Notes: a model not told the origin generated them from the sequence alone. 64,000 nucleotides of DNA from JBNGOQ01 sp050589645 (GCF_050589645.1 NZ_JBNGOQ010000004.1:636479-700478); one strand, 5' to 3'; shown: positions 27,687 to 37,692, counted from the first letter of the stretch. Numbers and translations are program-made.

Positions 27687-28976
27687 ATGTCAAGCATGGA
27701 GTTTAAAATGCCCAAAATGGGCGAGAGCATTACAGAGGGCACCATTATCAGCTGGTTGGTCAAGGAGGGGGAGTCCTTCCAGGAAGGTGATATCTTGTTG
27801 GAAGTCGCCACCGACAAAGTGGATAATGAAGTGCCGGCATCAAGCTCGGGGATCATGGAGAAGATACTTTTTCAGGCCAATGATGTAGTTCCGGTAGGGG
27901 AAGTGATTGCGCACATAAAAGTGGTGGATGGAGGAGCATCCATCGGCGCGGGGAAGATACCTCAGGAAGAGGTGGCGCAGACCAGGGAAAGGGCCACCGA
28001 TAAGAAACCGTCAAAAAAGCAATCGGCCGTCAAGGCCCAGGTGAACAACAACACCTTTTTTTCGCCCTTGGTGGTCAGCATCGCAAAGGAGCAACATATC
28101 AGCTACGAAGAACTGGCCCGTATTCCAGCTACTGGCAAAGAAGGCCGTTTGCGGAAAAGCGACGTATTCCGGTATTTGGATGAAGGGCGACCCTACAGAT
28201 TTGTGCAACCGGCGGCTGACCCAGATCCCACAGCGTATCGCATTCCCCAATTGAATTTAGATAAGGGCAGCGGCAAGATCGTGGAAATGGACCGTATGCG
28301 GCAAATGATCGCCGATCACATGGTGTACTCCAAACATACATCGCCCCACGTAACGGCCTATGTGGAGGCGGACCTTACCGATTTGGTCCAATGGCGTAAT
28401 GCCAACAAGGCGGAATTTCAGAAAAAATACAAGGAGAAATTGACCTTTACCCCGCTTTTTGTGGAGGCCGTAGCCAAGGCGATCAAGGATTTTCCCATGA
28501 TCAACGTATCGGTAGACGGTACCCAGATCATTGTAAAGGAGGCCATAAACATTGGTATGGCCACCGCCTTGCCCAATGGAAATTTAATCGTTCCCGTGGT
28601 CAGGAATGCCGATCAAAAGAATCTGAAACAACTCGCCTCTGAAGTCAATGTATTGGCTTCTAAGGCAAGGGATAATAAACTCAGCGGAGACGATATCAAG
28701 GACAGCACCTTTACCATTTCCAATGTAGGCACTTTCGGGAGCCTTATGGGCACTCCCATCATCAATCAGCCCGAAGTGGCCATTCTGGCCATGGGCATTA
28801 TCAAAAAACGACCCGAGGTGATAACCACGGAGCAGGGTGATGAAATAGCCATTAGAAGTATGATGTACCTCTCCCTGTCCTTTGATCATCGTGTTGTAGA
28901 CGGTTACCTGGGAGGTTCGTTCCTAAAGCGTATCGCCGATTATTTAGAAAAATTTGATGTCACTAGAACCTTATAA
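27687..28976 (+). CDS. 2-oxoacid dehydrogenase E2 (dihydrolipoamide acyltransferase)
   Basis: 429 residues. Lipoyl domain 1-80 with the lipoylated Lys in ATDKVDNE; peripheral-subunit-binding domain about 110-150 (FSPLVVSIAKEQ; IPATGKEGRLRKSDV); catalytic acyltransferase domain from about 190 with DHRVVDG near the end. It carries the acyl group to CoA in a branched-chain or related 2-oxoacid dehydrogenase complex. No E3 gene is in the window. A PaaR-like operator lies directly upstream, and the aminotransferase and E1 genes follow after 4 and 0 bases. Confidence 0.93.
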   Translation: MSSMEFKMPKMGESITEGTIISWLVKEGESFQEGDILLEVATDKVDNEVPASSSGIMEKILFQANDVVPVGEVIAHIKVVDGGASIGAGKIPQEEVAQTRERATDKKPSKKQSAVKAQVNNNTFFSPLVVSIAKEQHISYEELARIPATGKEGRLRKSDVFRYLDEGRPYRFVQPAADPDPTAYRIPQLNLDKGSGKIVEMDRMRQMIADHMVYSKHTSPHVTAYVEADLTDLVQWRNANKAEFQKKYKEKLTFTPLFVEAVAKAIKDFPMINVSVDGTQIIVKEAINIGMATALPNGNLIVPVVRNADQKNLKQLASEVNVLASKARDNKLSGDDIKDSTFTISNVGTFGSLMGTPIINQPEVAILAMGIIKKRPEVITTEQGDEIAIRSMMYLSLSFDHRVVDGYLGGSFLKRIADYLEKFDVTRTL

Positions 28977-28980
28977 TATC

Positions 28981-30048
28981 ATGTCACAAACGATCAACAT
29001 AAGCAGAGTAAAAGAATCGAATATAAAGTCGCTCGACTTTAACAACATCCCTTTGGGGACCACCTTTACCGATCACATGTTCATTTGTGATTTTGAAGAG
29101 GGACGCTGGGTCAATCCAAGAATAGAGCCCCTGCACCTAATTCCCACCCATCCTGCCGCCATGGCGCTGCACTATGGGCAGGCCATATTTGAAGGCATGA
29201 AGGCCACCAAGGATACCGACGGTACACCTATGCTGTTCCGGCCGGAGAAAAATGCCGCCCGCTTAAATTTTAGCGCAGACAGAATGGGAATGCCCGCATT
29301 TCCGGAAGACCTTTTTGTAGAGGCACTAAAGCAATTGGTGGCCTTGGAGCAGGACTGGATTCCGCCCTTTGATGGAAGCGCCCTGTATTTGAGGCCCTTT
29401 ATTTACGCCGATGAACCTTTTATAGGCATGCGCGCGGCCACCCACTACAAGTTCATCATCATTGCATCCCCTTCGGGACCATTTTTTTCCAAACCCATAA
29501 AACTGTTGGCAGAGACCAAATACATCAGGGCGGCACACGGTGGCACCGGAGAGGCCAAAGCAGCGGGAAATTATGCGGCCGCTATCAGGCCTACAGAAAT
29601 AGCCAAGACCAAAGGATATGACCAGGTGCTGTGGTTGGATGCCAAAGAGTTCCATTACATTCAGGAAGTGGGGACCATGAACATCTTTTTTAAAATAGAT
29701 GGAAAATTTATCACGCCGAGTTTGGATGGAGCTATTCTGCACGGGATTACAAGGATGAGTGTCATAGAATTATTGAGGGATAAGGGCTATGAGGTAACGG
29801 AGCGGCCTATCACCATAGAGGAAATCGTGGATGCCTCCCGGAAAGGTACCCTAGAAGAGGCTTTTGGCACCGGTACTGCCGTTGCTATCGCCATGATACA
29901 GGAAATAGGATATAAGGATACCAAGATCCATGTTTCAGATGAAAATCCCGTTAGCGAGATGGTTCTGAATACACTCAACGGTATTCGCTCGGGAAAAATG
30001 GAAGACCATTTTGGATGGATGGTCAGAATTGAAAAGGAATTGGTGTAA
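28981..30048 (+). CDS. Branched-chain (or aromatic) aminotransferase, class IV PLP
   Basis: 355 residues of the BCAT type. Recognised by ALHYGQAIFEGMKA and the PLP-Lys segment AKAAGNYAA, followed by QVLWLDAKEFHYIQEVGTMN. The ATG at 28981 is used; earlier in-frame ATGs lie inside the E2 gene. It probably converts amino acids to 2-oxoacids for the adjacent dehydrogenase. IlvE by family, but the paa setting raises phenylalanine as a substrate. Between E2 and E1, it is clearly part of one transcript. Confidence 0.88.
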   Translation: MSQTINISRVKESNIKSLDFNNIPLGTTFTDHMFICDFEEGRWVNPRIEPLHLIPTHPAAMALHYGQAIFEGMKATKDTDGTPMLFRPEKNAARLNFSADRMGMPAFPEDLFVEALKQLVALEQDWIPPFDGSALYLRPFIYADEPFIGMRAATHYKFIIIASPSGPFFSKPIKLLAETKYIRAAHGGTGEAKAAGNYAAAIRPTEIAKTKGYDQVLWLDAKEFHYIQEVGTMNIFFKIDGKFITPSLDGAILHGITRMSVIELLRDKGYEVTERPITIEEIVDASRKGTLEEAFGTGTAVAIAMIQEIGYKDTKIHVSDENPVSEMVLNTLNGIRSGKMEDHFGWMVRIEKELV

Positions 30049-32121
30049 ATGGAGGATCAACTGCTAGAAAAGGCGTTTTCGCACCTCTGCACGGCCAAGG
30101 CTATGACCGAATTGTACGAGGCCAATTTTAAACAGGTTTCCAAATATGTGCATGCTACCTCTCGGGGGCATGAAGCCGTTCAAATAGCATTGGGGATGCA
30201 ACTTTTGCCACAAGATTATGCATTTCCCTATTACAGGGATGATGCCATGCTTTTGGCCTTTGGGATGGAACCCTATGATTTAATGTTGCAACTTATGGCG
30301 AAGAGGGATGATCCTTTTTCTGGCGGGCGAACCTACTATTGCCATCCGAGTTTACGGGATGACGACAAGCCAAAAATCCCACACCAGTCCTCCGCGACAG
30401 GAATGCAGGCCATCCCGGCTACCGGTGTAGCCATGGGCATGCAGTATAAGGAATTACAGGACATAGCCGACGAAGCGGCGGATCGGTCGCCGTATCTGGA
30501 GTCCAAGGATTTGAAACCTGTAACGGTATGTTCATTGGGTGATGCATCGGTAACCGAGGGCGAGATTGCGGAAGCCTTTCAGATGGCGGCCCTTAAACAA
30601 ATGCCTATTTTATACCTGGTACAGGACAACGGCTGGGACATTTCGGCCAATGCGGCAGAAACCAGGGCACAGAACGCTTTTGAGTATGCAAAAGGTTTCA
30701 AAGGGCTGGAAGCCGTTTCCATTGACGGAGCAGATTTCATGGAAAGCTATCGGGTCCTGAAAGAGGTTTTGGAAAAAATCCGGGAAGAACGCCGCCCTTT
30801 TTTGGTACATGCCAAAGTGCCCTTGTTAAACCATCATACTTCCGGTGTCCGTATGGAATGGTACCGCGATGATCTGGAGGAAGCACGTTCCCGGGACCCC
30901 TATCCCGTATTAAAACAGCAGCTACGCGACAATGGGTTTTCTGTCAAAAAAATAAGGCAATTGGAAGACGCTGCCACTACCAAGGTAAAGTCAGATTTTG
31001 AACGTGCCCTTTTGGCCGAGGACCCTAAACCTGAAGACCTTTTTACCCATGATTTTGCTCCAACACCCATTACGGAAGAAGTGGGCGAACGTTTTCCCGA
31101 ACGGGAAGAAAAGGTGGTCATGGTAGACTGTGCCTTGTTCGCCGTGGAGGAACTGATGCGCGAACACAAGGAATGCCTGCTTTATGGACAAGATGTGGGC
31201 GGACGGCTTGGAGGTGTATTCCGTGAAGCGGCCACCCTGGCACAAAAATTTGGGGATGATCGGGTGTTCAACACTCCCATACAGGAGGCCTTTATTGTGG
31301 GGTCTACCGTTGGGATGAGTGCCGTAGGCCTTAAACCCATTGTGGAGGTACAGTTTGCCGATTATATTTGGCCGGGCCTCAACCAGCTTTTTACGGAAGT
31401 GAGCCGAAGTTGTTACCTAACCAATGGAAAATGGCCGGTTTCCATGATTTTGAGAGTGCCCATTGGCGCTTACGGCAGTGGGGGCCCCTATCATTCCTCA
31501 TCCGTTGAAAGTATTGTGACCAATATCAGGGGCATTAAAATTGCCTATCCAAGTAACGGAGCGGACCTAAAAGGACTCATAAAGGCAGCCTACCATGATC
31601 CCAATCCGGTATTGCTCCTGGAACATAAGGGGCTTTATTGGAGCAAAGTCCCGGGAACCAAAGGAGCTACCTCCATTGAGCCTTCGGAAGATTATATCCT
31701 TCCCTTCGGAAAGGCCAATGTGCTGCAGGAAATATGGAAGCAGGAAGACCAGGAAACACTGACCCTGGTGAGTTATGGCATGGGGGTACATTGGGCCATG
31801 AACGCCACCAAAGGTTTAAGGGATCGGGTAGAGGTCATTGATCTACGTACCTTAAGCCCTTTGGACGAGGACACGGTGATGAATTCGGTCAAAAAAACGG
31901 GAAAGTGTATTGTGGTCACGGAAGAGCCTACCAATAATGGTTTTGCCCAGGCATTGGCAGGAAAGATACAGGAAGCCTGCTTCGCCCATTTGGATGCTCC
32001 AGTGCTTACCTTGGGCAGTGAGGACTTACCAGCGATTCCATTAAACAGTACCCTGGAGCAGACCATGATACCTTCTACGGAAAAACTACGAAAGAAAATT
32101 GAGGAAGTACTCGATTACTAA
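30049..32121 (+). CDS. 2-oxoacid dehydrogenase E1, alpha-beta fusion
   Basis: 690 residues; ATG abuts the aminotransferase stop. The alpha half (1 to about 340) has the thiamine diphosphate motif in GDASVTEGEIAEAFQMA and QDNGWDIS. The beta half (about 350-690) starts with VEELMREHKECLLYGQDVG and contains EVQFADYIWPGLNQL. Such fusions are known in Bacteroidota, usually annotated as branched-chain 2-oxoacid dehydrogenase. With E2 it would decarboxylate 2-oxoacids to acyl-CoA. Whether phenylpyruvate is a substrate cannot be told from the residues seen. Confidence 0.92.
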   Translation: MEDQLLEKAFSHLCTAKAMTELYEANFKQVSKYVHATSRGHEAVQIALGMQLLPQDYAFPYYRDDAMLLAFGMEPYDLMLQLMAKRDDPFSGGRTYYCHPSLRDDDKPKIPHQSSATGMQAIPATGVAMGMQYKELQDIADEAADRSPYLESKDLKPVTVCSLGDASVTEGEIAEAFQMAALKQMPILYLVQDNGWDISANAAETRAQNAFEYAKGFKGLEAVSIDGADFMESYRVLKEVLEKIREERRPFLVHAKVPLLNHHTSGVRMEWYRDDLEEARSRDPYPVLKQQLRDNGFSVKKIRQLEDAATTKVKSDFERALLAEDPKPEDLFTHDFAPTPITEEVGERFPEREEKVVMVDCALFAVEELMREHKECLLYGQDVGGRLGGVFREAATLAQKFGDDRVFNTPIQEAFIVGSTVGMSAVGLKPIVEVQFADYIWPGLNQLFTEVSRSCYLTNGKWPVSMILRVPIGAYGSGGPYHSSSVESIVTNIRGIKIAYPSNGADLKGLIKAAYHDPNPVLLLEHKGLYWSKVPGTKGATSIEPSEDYILPFGKANVLQEIWKQEDQETLTLVSYGMGVHWAMNATKGLRDRVEVIDLRTLSPLDEDTVMNSVKKTGKCIVVTEEPTNNGFAQALAGKIQEACFAHLDAPVLTLGSEDLPAIPLNSTLEQTMIPSTEKLRKKIEEVLDY

Positions 32122-32170
32122 ACACCTAAAACAGCGCGGTGGTCATGTGCTTTGGGGTTAGGGATAAAGA

Positions 32171-32330
32171 AGCGATCTGAAAAGTGTTTTGATGTCTGTT
32201 CGAACGCCCCGCCTACCGAAGTCTTGTACGGGAGGGCAGGCAGTCGAGAACTTTTAAATTCATTGATTTTCAAGACATCTCGACTGCGCTCGATGTGACA
32301 ACTTTCACATTTGACACTTTTCAGATCGCT
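32171..32330. repeat. 160-bp element bounded by 17-bp inverted repeats
   Basis: AGCGATCTGAAAAGTGT (32171-32187) and its exact complement (32314-32330) bound a segment that also carries CTCGACTGCGCTCGA, a palindromic repeat also seen inside paaH. It lies between the E1 gene and the convergent DUF4136 gene and could be a small non-autonomous mobile element, or a large hairpin ending both transcripts. Confidence 0.75.
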
Positions 32331-32339
32331 CCCTGTATT

Positions 32340-32924
32340 TTAATTGGATGCGATGGCTGGGGGGTATTCCTTCAATATTTGGGAAACAAACTCCCGAATA
32401 CGTTGTTCTTTTTTCTCTATACTACGGGTGTTTAAGGTGCCCTTGCCTTTTCCTTGCCATACCAATTCCTTCTTTTTTGTATCGATTAAATCAATATACA
32501 AAGATCCTTCCGTGCTGGTACTTACCGTACTTCCGCCCCAACCGGGACCTCCCCAAAACCATGGATTATAGAAGCCTCCGTAGCCGAAACGGCCATATCC
32601 AAAACCACCCCAGCCCCAGCCAAAGTTATTATTGTAAACGTCTACCCGCTCGCTCTCCTTGGTGAAAATACTGACCAAAAGATCGGGGGTATTGGATTTT
32701 ACAAAACCTCGGGAACTCATCTCGGCATCAATGGCCTTTAGAATCCGTTTTTTGTCCAAGTCCGAAATTTGGGCCTTATCAATACCGGTCTTGTAGAAGG
32801 CATAGGTTTTGTACGAGTTGAAATTTGCCTCCCTATCGTAGTCCGACGCCACGCGCACCGAAACGCATGAGCTTAAGAATACCAACAGGAGCACCGGTAT
32901 TGCGAGAAGTTTCATTTTTTTCAT
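32340..32924 (-). CDS. DUF4136 lipoprotein
   Basis: 194 residues from MKKMKLLA. Lipoprotein signal with lipobox LSSC (Cys about residue 20). The mature part begins with the DUF4136 pattern DYDREANFNSYKTYAFY and includes a Gly/Phe/Tyr/Trp-rich loop (GWGWGGFGYGRFGYGGF). It is probably anchored in the outer membrane; function unknown. An in-frame ATG eight codons upstream is less likely because the signal peptide starts properly at 32924. Confidence 0.9.
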   Translation of the reverse strand: MKKMKLLAIPVLLLVFLSSCVSVRVASDYDREANFNSYKTYAFYKTGIDKAQISDLDKKRILKAIDAEMSSRGFVKSNTPDLLVSIFTKESERVDVYNNNFGWGWGGFGYGRFGYGGFYNPWFWGGPGWGGSTVSTSTEGSLYIDLIDTKKKELVWQGKGKGTLNTRSIEKKEQRIREFVSQILKEYPPAIASN

Positions 32925-32999
32925 AACCAATTTTTTTGAAATTAACACAGTTTTATCTTAAAATACGTCTCAACAATCGTGCCGAACCCCTCTGTTTGT

Positions 33000-33278
<279 letters not shown>

Positions 33279-33281
33279 TTA

Positions 33282-33314
33282 TTGGTTATTTTGGTTTTTT
33301 AACAATTATCTTTG
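33282..33314 (+). promoter_or_regulatory. Promoter for the 33338 operon
   Basis: TTG (33282-33284), 22 bases, TATCTTTG (33307-33314), 23 bases before the ATG. A good match to the Bacteroidota consensus. Confidence 0.55.
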
Positions 33315-33337
33315 ATTAGCTTCGTTTACACTGGGAA

Positions 33338-33661
33338 ATGATTTTAGTATTCAAACATTTTTTTTACAAGAACTATGTAGGCCTGTCCCTTTGGCCCTTT
33401 ATAATACTAAAGAACGATTCCCTTAAAGCCGACAGTGTCCTGATCAATCACGAGAAAATTCATTTAAGGCAACAGCAAGAACTGTTCATTCTACCCTTTT
33501 ATGGGCTGTATTTGTTGGAATGGTTCGTACGTTCCTTTTTCTATTTTGATAGCTATAAAGGATATCAGAACATCAGTTTTGAACGGGAGGCCTATGAAAA
33601 CGAAAAAAACATGGATTATCTAGGCCAAAGAAAACCTTTTAGCTTTATTAAATACCTTTGA
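33338..33661 (+). CDS. Small HExxH protein, unknown function
   Basis: 107 residues. HEKIH at 38-42 is an HExxH motif, preceded by a hydrophobic strand and followed by LRQQQELFILPFYGLYLLEW, a membrane-seeking helix. A later EREAYENE could supply a third zinc ligand. The arrangement recalls the minimal metallopeptidase core of M48/M56 types, but without their flanking helices. Similar small proteins occur in other flavobacteria next to this deaminase gene, as I recall; not verified here. It starts an apparent operon with the next three genes. Confidence 0.7.
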   Translation: MILVFKHFFYKNYVGLSLWPFIILKNDSLKADSVLINHEKIHLRQQQELFILPFYGLYLLEWFVRSFFYFDSYKGYQNISFEREAYENEKNMDYLGQRKPFSFIKYL

Positions 33662-33679
33662 GGTTGAAAAATCCGACCT

Positions 33680-34585
33680 GTGAAGGTAGTCAACCAGTCC
33701 GTCCATTTACCCGTTCTTGCCAAAAGGAAAGTATCGCTCTCGCTTAAGCGGGAGGATCAAATACACCCTTATGTTTCAGGGAACAAATACCGAAAGCTGA
33801 AGTATAACCTCCAGGAGGTCAAGAGACAGGGGCTCAACACAATTTTGACCTTTGGCGGGGCCTATTCCAACCATATTTCTGCTACGGCTTATGCCTGCCG
33901 GGCCCATGGTCTGCGGACCATTGGTGTTATCCGCGGGGAAGAGATAGCAGAGCGCTGGGAAAAGAACCCCACCCTGGTTGCGGCAAAACAACAGGGTATG
34001 GAATTACATTTTATTTCCAGGGAGCAGTATCACGAAAAAGCAGAGGCCGATTTTCTTGAGTCCCTGAGAAAGAAATTTGGCGCGTTTTATTTAATGCCCG
34101 AAGGAGGCACCAATAATCTGGCAGTGAAAGGCTGTGAAGAGATTTTAACTGGGGAAGATGCCCTTTTTGATATCATTACGGGCTGTGTGGGGACGGGAGG
34201 TACACTGGCCGGGATCATCAATTCCTCCGGTTTACAGCAGCAAATTTTGGGCTTCCCCGCACTCAAAGGGAATTTTTTACACAAAGATATTCGTAAATTT
34301 GTCCACAAGAACAATTGGGATCTGGTGCTAGACTATCATTTTGGAGGATACGCCAAAGAGAATCGGGAGCTGATAAATTTCATCAATTGGTTTAAACGGG
34401 AGACCGGCATCCCTTTAGACCCCATATATACCGGAAAAATGATATTTGGAGTTCTGGATCTGGTCAAAAAAAGTTATTTTCGACCTGGCACTAAAATACT
34501 GGCCATACACAGTGGTGGCCTACAGGGCATCGCTGGCATGAACATTGTTTTGAAAAAGAAGAACTTACCATTGATAGACATATGA
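33680..34585 (+). CDS. PLP-dependent ACC deaminase/D-cysteine desulfhydrase family protein
   Basis: 301 residues from GTG 33680; no in-frame ATG precedes the first conserved residues. The PLP Lys is in VSGNKYRKLKYNL (near residue 36), and TFGGAYSNHISATAYACR is the phosphate/substrate loop region. Members deaminate 1-aminocyclopropane-1-carboxylate or desulfhydrate D-cysteine. The distinguishing residues cannot be judged confidently, and D-cysteine desulfhydrase-like activity is more common in this phylum. It overlaps the next gene by 4 bases (ATGA). Confidence 0.85.
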   Translation: MKVVNQSVHLPVLAKRKVSLSLKREDQIHPYVSGNKYRKLKYNLQEVKRQGLNTILTFGGAYSNHISATAYACRAHGLRTIGVIRGEEIAERWEKNPTLVAAKQQGMELHFISREQYHEKAEADFLESLRKKFGAFYLMPEGGTNNLAVKGCEEILTGEDALFDIITGCVGTGGTLAGIINSSGLQQQILGFPALKGNFLHKDIRKFVHKNNWDLVLDYHFGGYAKENRELINFINWFKRETGIPLDPIYTGKMIFGVLDLVKKSYFRPGTKILAIHSGGLQGIAGMNIVLKKKNLPLIDI

Positions 34586-35412
34586 TAAAACGAGTAGTGT
34601 TGTTTGTGTTTCTTGGCGTATTCGCATTAGGGTGCGGAACAAAAAAACGAACTACAGCCAGTAAGGGATCACAGGTATCTGTCCGCAGCACAAAATCTAA
34701 GGTGCCCGATGAAAATGGACTTTACCCCTTGCCGGAAGATACCGGCAAGTTTGTACGATTTCCCATTTCTTCTATAGAAGAGTACATAGATACTTTTTCG
34801 GAAATAGCGCAGTTTGAGATGAAAGCCTATGGTATTCCTGCCAGTATCACCCTAGCCCAGGGAATTTTGGAAAGTGGATTTGGCCGTAGCGAATTGGCAC
34901 TAAAGACCAACAATCATTTTGGGATTAAATGTCATAGGGGCTGGACGGGTGCTTACGATTTTCACGACGATGATGAAAAAGGGGAATGCTTTAGAAAGTA
35001 TAACCACCCCATGTACTCTTTCCGGGATCACAGTATTTTTCTTTCCTCCCGTGCCCGATACGCATTTTTGTTCAATCTTAGAAGGGACGATTACAAGAGA
35101 TGGGCAAAGGGTCTTAGAGAGGCCGGTTATGCAACGGACAAGCGCTATCCCCAAAAGTTGATTTCCTTTATTGAACAATATCAGCTCTATCGCTACGACA
35201 ACGAGGTGTTGAAGGAGGGGTATGCCGTGCAGCGGCAGCCAAAGGACTATGGCCTTACCACCTACATCGTTAAAAAAGGCGATACACTGTATTCCATTTC
35301 GCGACGTTATTTCGTGTCCGTGAGCGAGTTGAGGAAATTGAACAATATGGACGACAATCTACTGTCCATAGGACAGCGGCTTGTCATCAAATCAGAAAAA
35401 ATCAAAAAATAA
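34582..35412 (+). CDS. LysM glucosaminidase lipoprotein
   Basis: 276 residues. Lipobox ALGCG (Cys about residue 18), then a glucosaminidase domain (about 65-205; [18 protein letters not shown] carries the catalytic Glu, and FGIKCHRGW) and one LysM repeat (about 228-272; [18 protein letters not shown]). It cuts the glycan strands of peptidoglycan between GlcNAc and MurNAc from the periplasmic face of the outer membrane. Its ATG overlaps the deaminase stop, and hemL follows after 2 bases. Confidence 0.93.
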   Translation: MIKRVVLFVFLGVFALGCGTKKRTTASKGSQVSVRSTKSKVPDENGLYPLPEDTGKFVRFPISSIEEYIDTFSEIAQFEMKAYGIPASITLAQGILESGFGRSELALKTNNHFGIKCHRGWTGAYDFHDDDEKGECFRKYNHPMYSFRDHSIFLSSRARYAFLFNLRRDDYKRWAKGLREAGYATDKRYPQKLISFIEQYQLYRYDNEVLKEGYAVQRQPKDYGLTTYIVKKGDTLYSISRRYFVSVSELRKLNNMDDNLLSIGQRLVIKSEKIKK

Positions 35413-35414
35413 GA

Positions 35415-36692
35415 ATGATCTACCAAAGAAGTAGCGCCCTCTTCAAGGATGCGAAAAAATATATTCCCGGGGGCGTAAACTCGCCCGTACGCGCATTTAA
35501 AGCGGTAGGGGGCGACCCTATCTTTGTCAAGGAGGCCAAAGGTGCCTATCTGTACGATGTGGATGGAAATCGGTTCATAGATTATATAGCATCCTGGGGC
35601 CCGTTAATTTTGGGCCATGCTTTTGAGCCCGTAATCAGTGCCGTTGTGGAGAAGGCCAAAAAGGGAACTTCCTTCGGGATGCCCACCGAAATAGAAACGG
35701 AACTGGCCAAATTGGCCGTTTCCATGGTACCCCATATCGATAAGATACGCTTTGTAAACAGTGGCACCGAAGCATGTATGAGCGCCGTACGTTTGGCCCG
35801 CGGGTTTACGGGAAAGGACAAGATTATAAAATTTGCTGGCTGTTACCACGGACATGCGGACGCCTTCCTGATTCAGGCGGGCAGTGGGGCCATTACCTTT
35901 GGAAGCCCCAATAGTCCAGGTGTTACACAGGGCACAGCCAAAGATACTTTGCTCGCAGACTACAATGATCTCCAAGGCGTTAAGGAGCTGGTGAAGGCCA
36001 ACCAGGGTGAACTGGCCGCCATCATCATTGAACCGGTGGCCGGGAACATGGGCTGCATCGTCCCCGATCAGGATTTCATGAAGGGCCTAAGAGATTTGTG
36101 TACCCAAGAAGGGGCTCTTTTGATTTTTGATGAGGTGATGACCGGTTTTCGTTTAGGAAAGGGAGGTGCCCAAGAGGCTTTGGGAATTGCTGCGGATATC
36201 GTGACCTTTGGAAAGGTTATCGGGGGCGGACTTCCAGTGGGTGCTTTTGCGGCCCGAACCGAAATTATGGATCATCTGGCACCGGATGGCCCAGTGTACC
36301 AAGCGGGAACCTTAAGCGGAAACCCGCTGGCCATGAGTGCTGGTCTGGCCATGTTAAGCCAGTTGAACGACAGCCCTGAAATTTTCCAGAGCCTTGGAGA
36401 CAAAACCGCCTACCTACATAAGGGCATTTCCGAAGTGCTCGTTTCCAAAGGAATAGCACATCAGATCAACCGCTTTGGCAGCATGATTTCCGTGCATTTC
36501 ACCGAAGAAGTTGTCGTGGATTTTGCCTCTTCGGCAAAGGGCAACAATGAACATTTCAAAACCTATTTCCACGGGATGTTGGAACGTGGAATCTATTTAC
36601 CGCCCAGTGCCTTTGAAAGCTACTTCCTGAACGATGCCCTTTCCTACGACGACCTGGATCGTACGGTAGCGGCGGTAAAACAGGTATTTTAG
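35415..36692 (+). CDS. hemL: Glutamate-1-semialdehyde 2,1-aminomutase
   Basis: 425 residues. Makes 5-aminolevulinate from glutamate-1-semialdehyde in the C5 haem pathway, cytoplasmic. Family start [20 protein letters not shown] (residues 16-35), [10 protein letters not shown], and the PLP-Lys in [15 protein letters not shown] (about residue 266). No other haem genes are close. It is the last gene of the 33338 operon. Confidence 0.96.
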   Translation: MIYQRSSALFKDAKKYIPGGVNSPVRAFKAVGGDPIFVKEAKGAYLYDVDGNRFIDYIASWGPLILGHAFEPVISAVVEKAKKGTSFGMPTEIETELAKLAVSMVPHIDKIRFVNSGTEACMSAVRLARGFTGKDKIIKFAGCYHGHADAFLIQAGSGAITFGSPNSPGVTQGTAKDTLLADYNDLQGVKELVKANQGELAAIIIEPVAGNMGCIVPDQDFMKGLRDLCTQEGALLIFDEVMTGFRLGKGGAQEALGIAADIVTFGKVIGGGLPVGAFAARTEIMDHLAPDGPVYQAGTLSGNPLAMSAGLAMLSQLNDSPEIFQSLGDKTAYLHKGISEVLVSKGIAHQINRFGSMISVHFTEEVVVDFASSAKGNNEHFKTYFHGMLERGIYLPPSAFESYFLNDALSYDDLDRTVAAVKQVF

Positions 36693-36710
36693 GGCGCAAC
36701 AAGGCAGCTT

Positions 36711-37109
36711 TTAACCCAAGACTCCTGTGGAAATAAGAGGGTACGCAAGCATCAGGGACAGTATGCACATCATAAGCCCTACCCATTTGAATTTCCAAGC
36801 TTTCTCGTTGACACTTCCAATACTGCGGAGCCCAATGGACGGAAAGATTAAGAAAATAAATCCCTTGAGCAGCAGGGCAAGCCCATAGAGGGTAACGAGC
36901 ACCAAAGGCCAGTTCCAAAGCCAATGAAATGCCAGAATGATGGAACCCATACCAACGGACAACATGGCATTAAAAATGTTCCCTACATGTCCCTTTTGAT
37001 ATAAAAATTGGAAGAATTGGATCCATATCCCGGGTTGCAGGAAATGCGACAAGCCCATGATGAATAAATTCAGGGCCACAAAGAATTGAATGGATTGAAC
37101 CGGGCTCAT
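36711..37109 (-). CDS. Small four-TM membrane protein
   Basis: 132 residues with four hydrophobic segments (about 8-25, 43-60, 66-88 and 108-128). No functional motif is recognised. It is convergent with hemL, 18 bases apart. Unknown function. Confidence 0.65.
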   Translation of the reverse strand: MSPVQSIQFFVALNLFIMGLSHFLQPGIWIQFFQFLYQKGHVGNIFNAMLSVGMGSIILAFHWLWNWPLVLVTLYGLALLLKGFIFLIFPSIGLRSIGSVNEKAWKFKWVGLMMCILSLMLAYPLISTGVLG

Positions 37110-37248
37110 TTGTATTGAATTGACTTATATCAAAAATACAAATCTAAGACAAATAGAGGCAGTTATACCGGGATTGGACCAGGGAAATGTATTGGGGCAC
37201 GGTCGGGGAGTGCTAAAGGCCCTAACCGCACCCAAGAATATTTGTAAG

Positions 37249-37692
37249 TTACTTTCTGCCGTGCTTTTCCCTGGCTCGATGCATTTGGTGCTTGTCCTTG
37301 GCAAGCTGCATCTTTTTCCATTGCTCAAACTGCTCCTCATTTAGGATTCGTTTCAGTTCGGACTGCGCTGCAATTTTTTTGTCCAGTCGTTCATTGAGCA
37401 TCGTAAAGCGTTCATCGGCAGTTGGTTTTTCCCGTTTTCCCGATTCTTTTTTTGTCCGAAGTTCCTCCATTTTTGCTTTTCTCAGTTCGGCATTTTCCAG
37501 ATTTATTCTTTGGATCTGCTGCTGCTGTTTTGCACTGAGTTCCAAGGCCAAGGTCATCTTTTTGGTCTGTAAAGTTGCCAATTGTTCAGGGGTCATGTCC
37601 TTCATGAATCCATGATGCCCTTTACCTTCTCCCTTTTGTGCCATGGCTGTAAGACCTGCCATGACCATTACTGCTAAAATTACTTTTTTCAT
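37249..37692 (-). CDS. Spy/CpxP-like periplasmic helical protein
   Basis: 147 residues with a signal peptide (cleavage after AMA, about 18) and a very charged, His/Lys/Gln-rich helical body. LTPEQLA-type pairs appear as MTPEQLATLQTKKM and ILNEEQFEQWKKM, the repeated motif of Spy/CpxP-like or DUF4890 proteins. These usually act as periplasmic chaperones or metal/stress sensors. Monocistronic. Confidence 0.75.
   Translation of the reverse strand: MKKVILAVMVMAGLTAMAQKGEGKGHHGFMKDMTPEQLATLQTKKMTLALELSAKQQQQIQRINLENAELRKAKMEELRTKKESGKREKPTADERFTMLNERLDKKIAAQSELKRILNEEQFEQWKKMQLAKDKHQMHRAREKHGRK

Noticed and set aside
13111..32121. Horizontally acquired catabolic island
   Set aside because: No integrase, transposase or tRNA boundary is seen, and codon use looks like that of the flanking genes.
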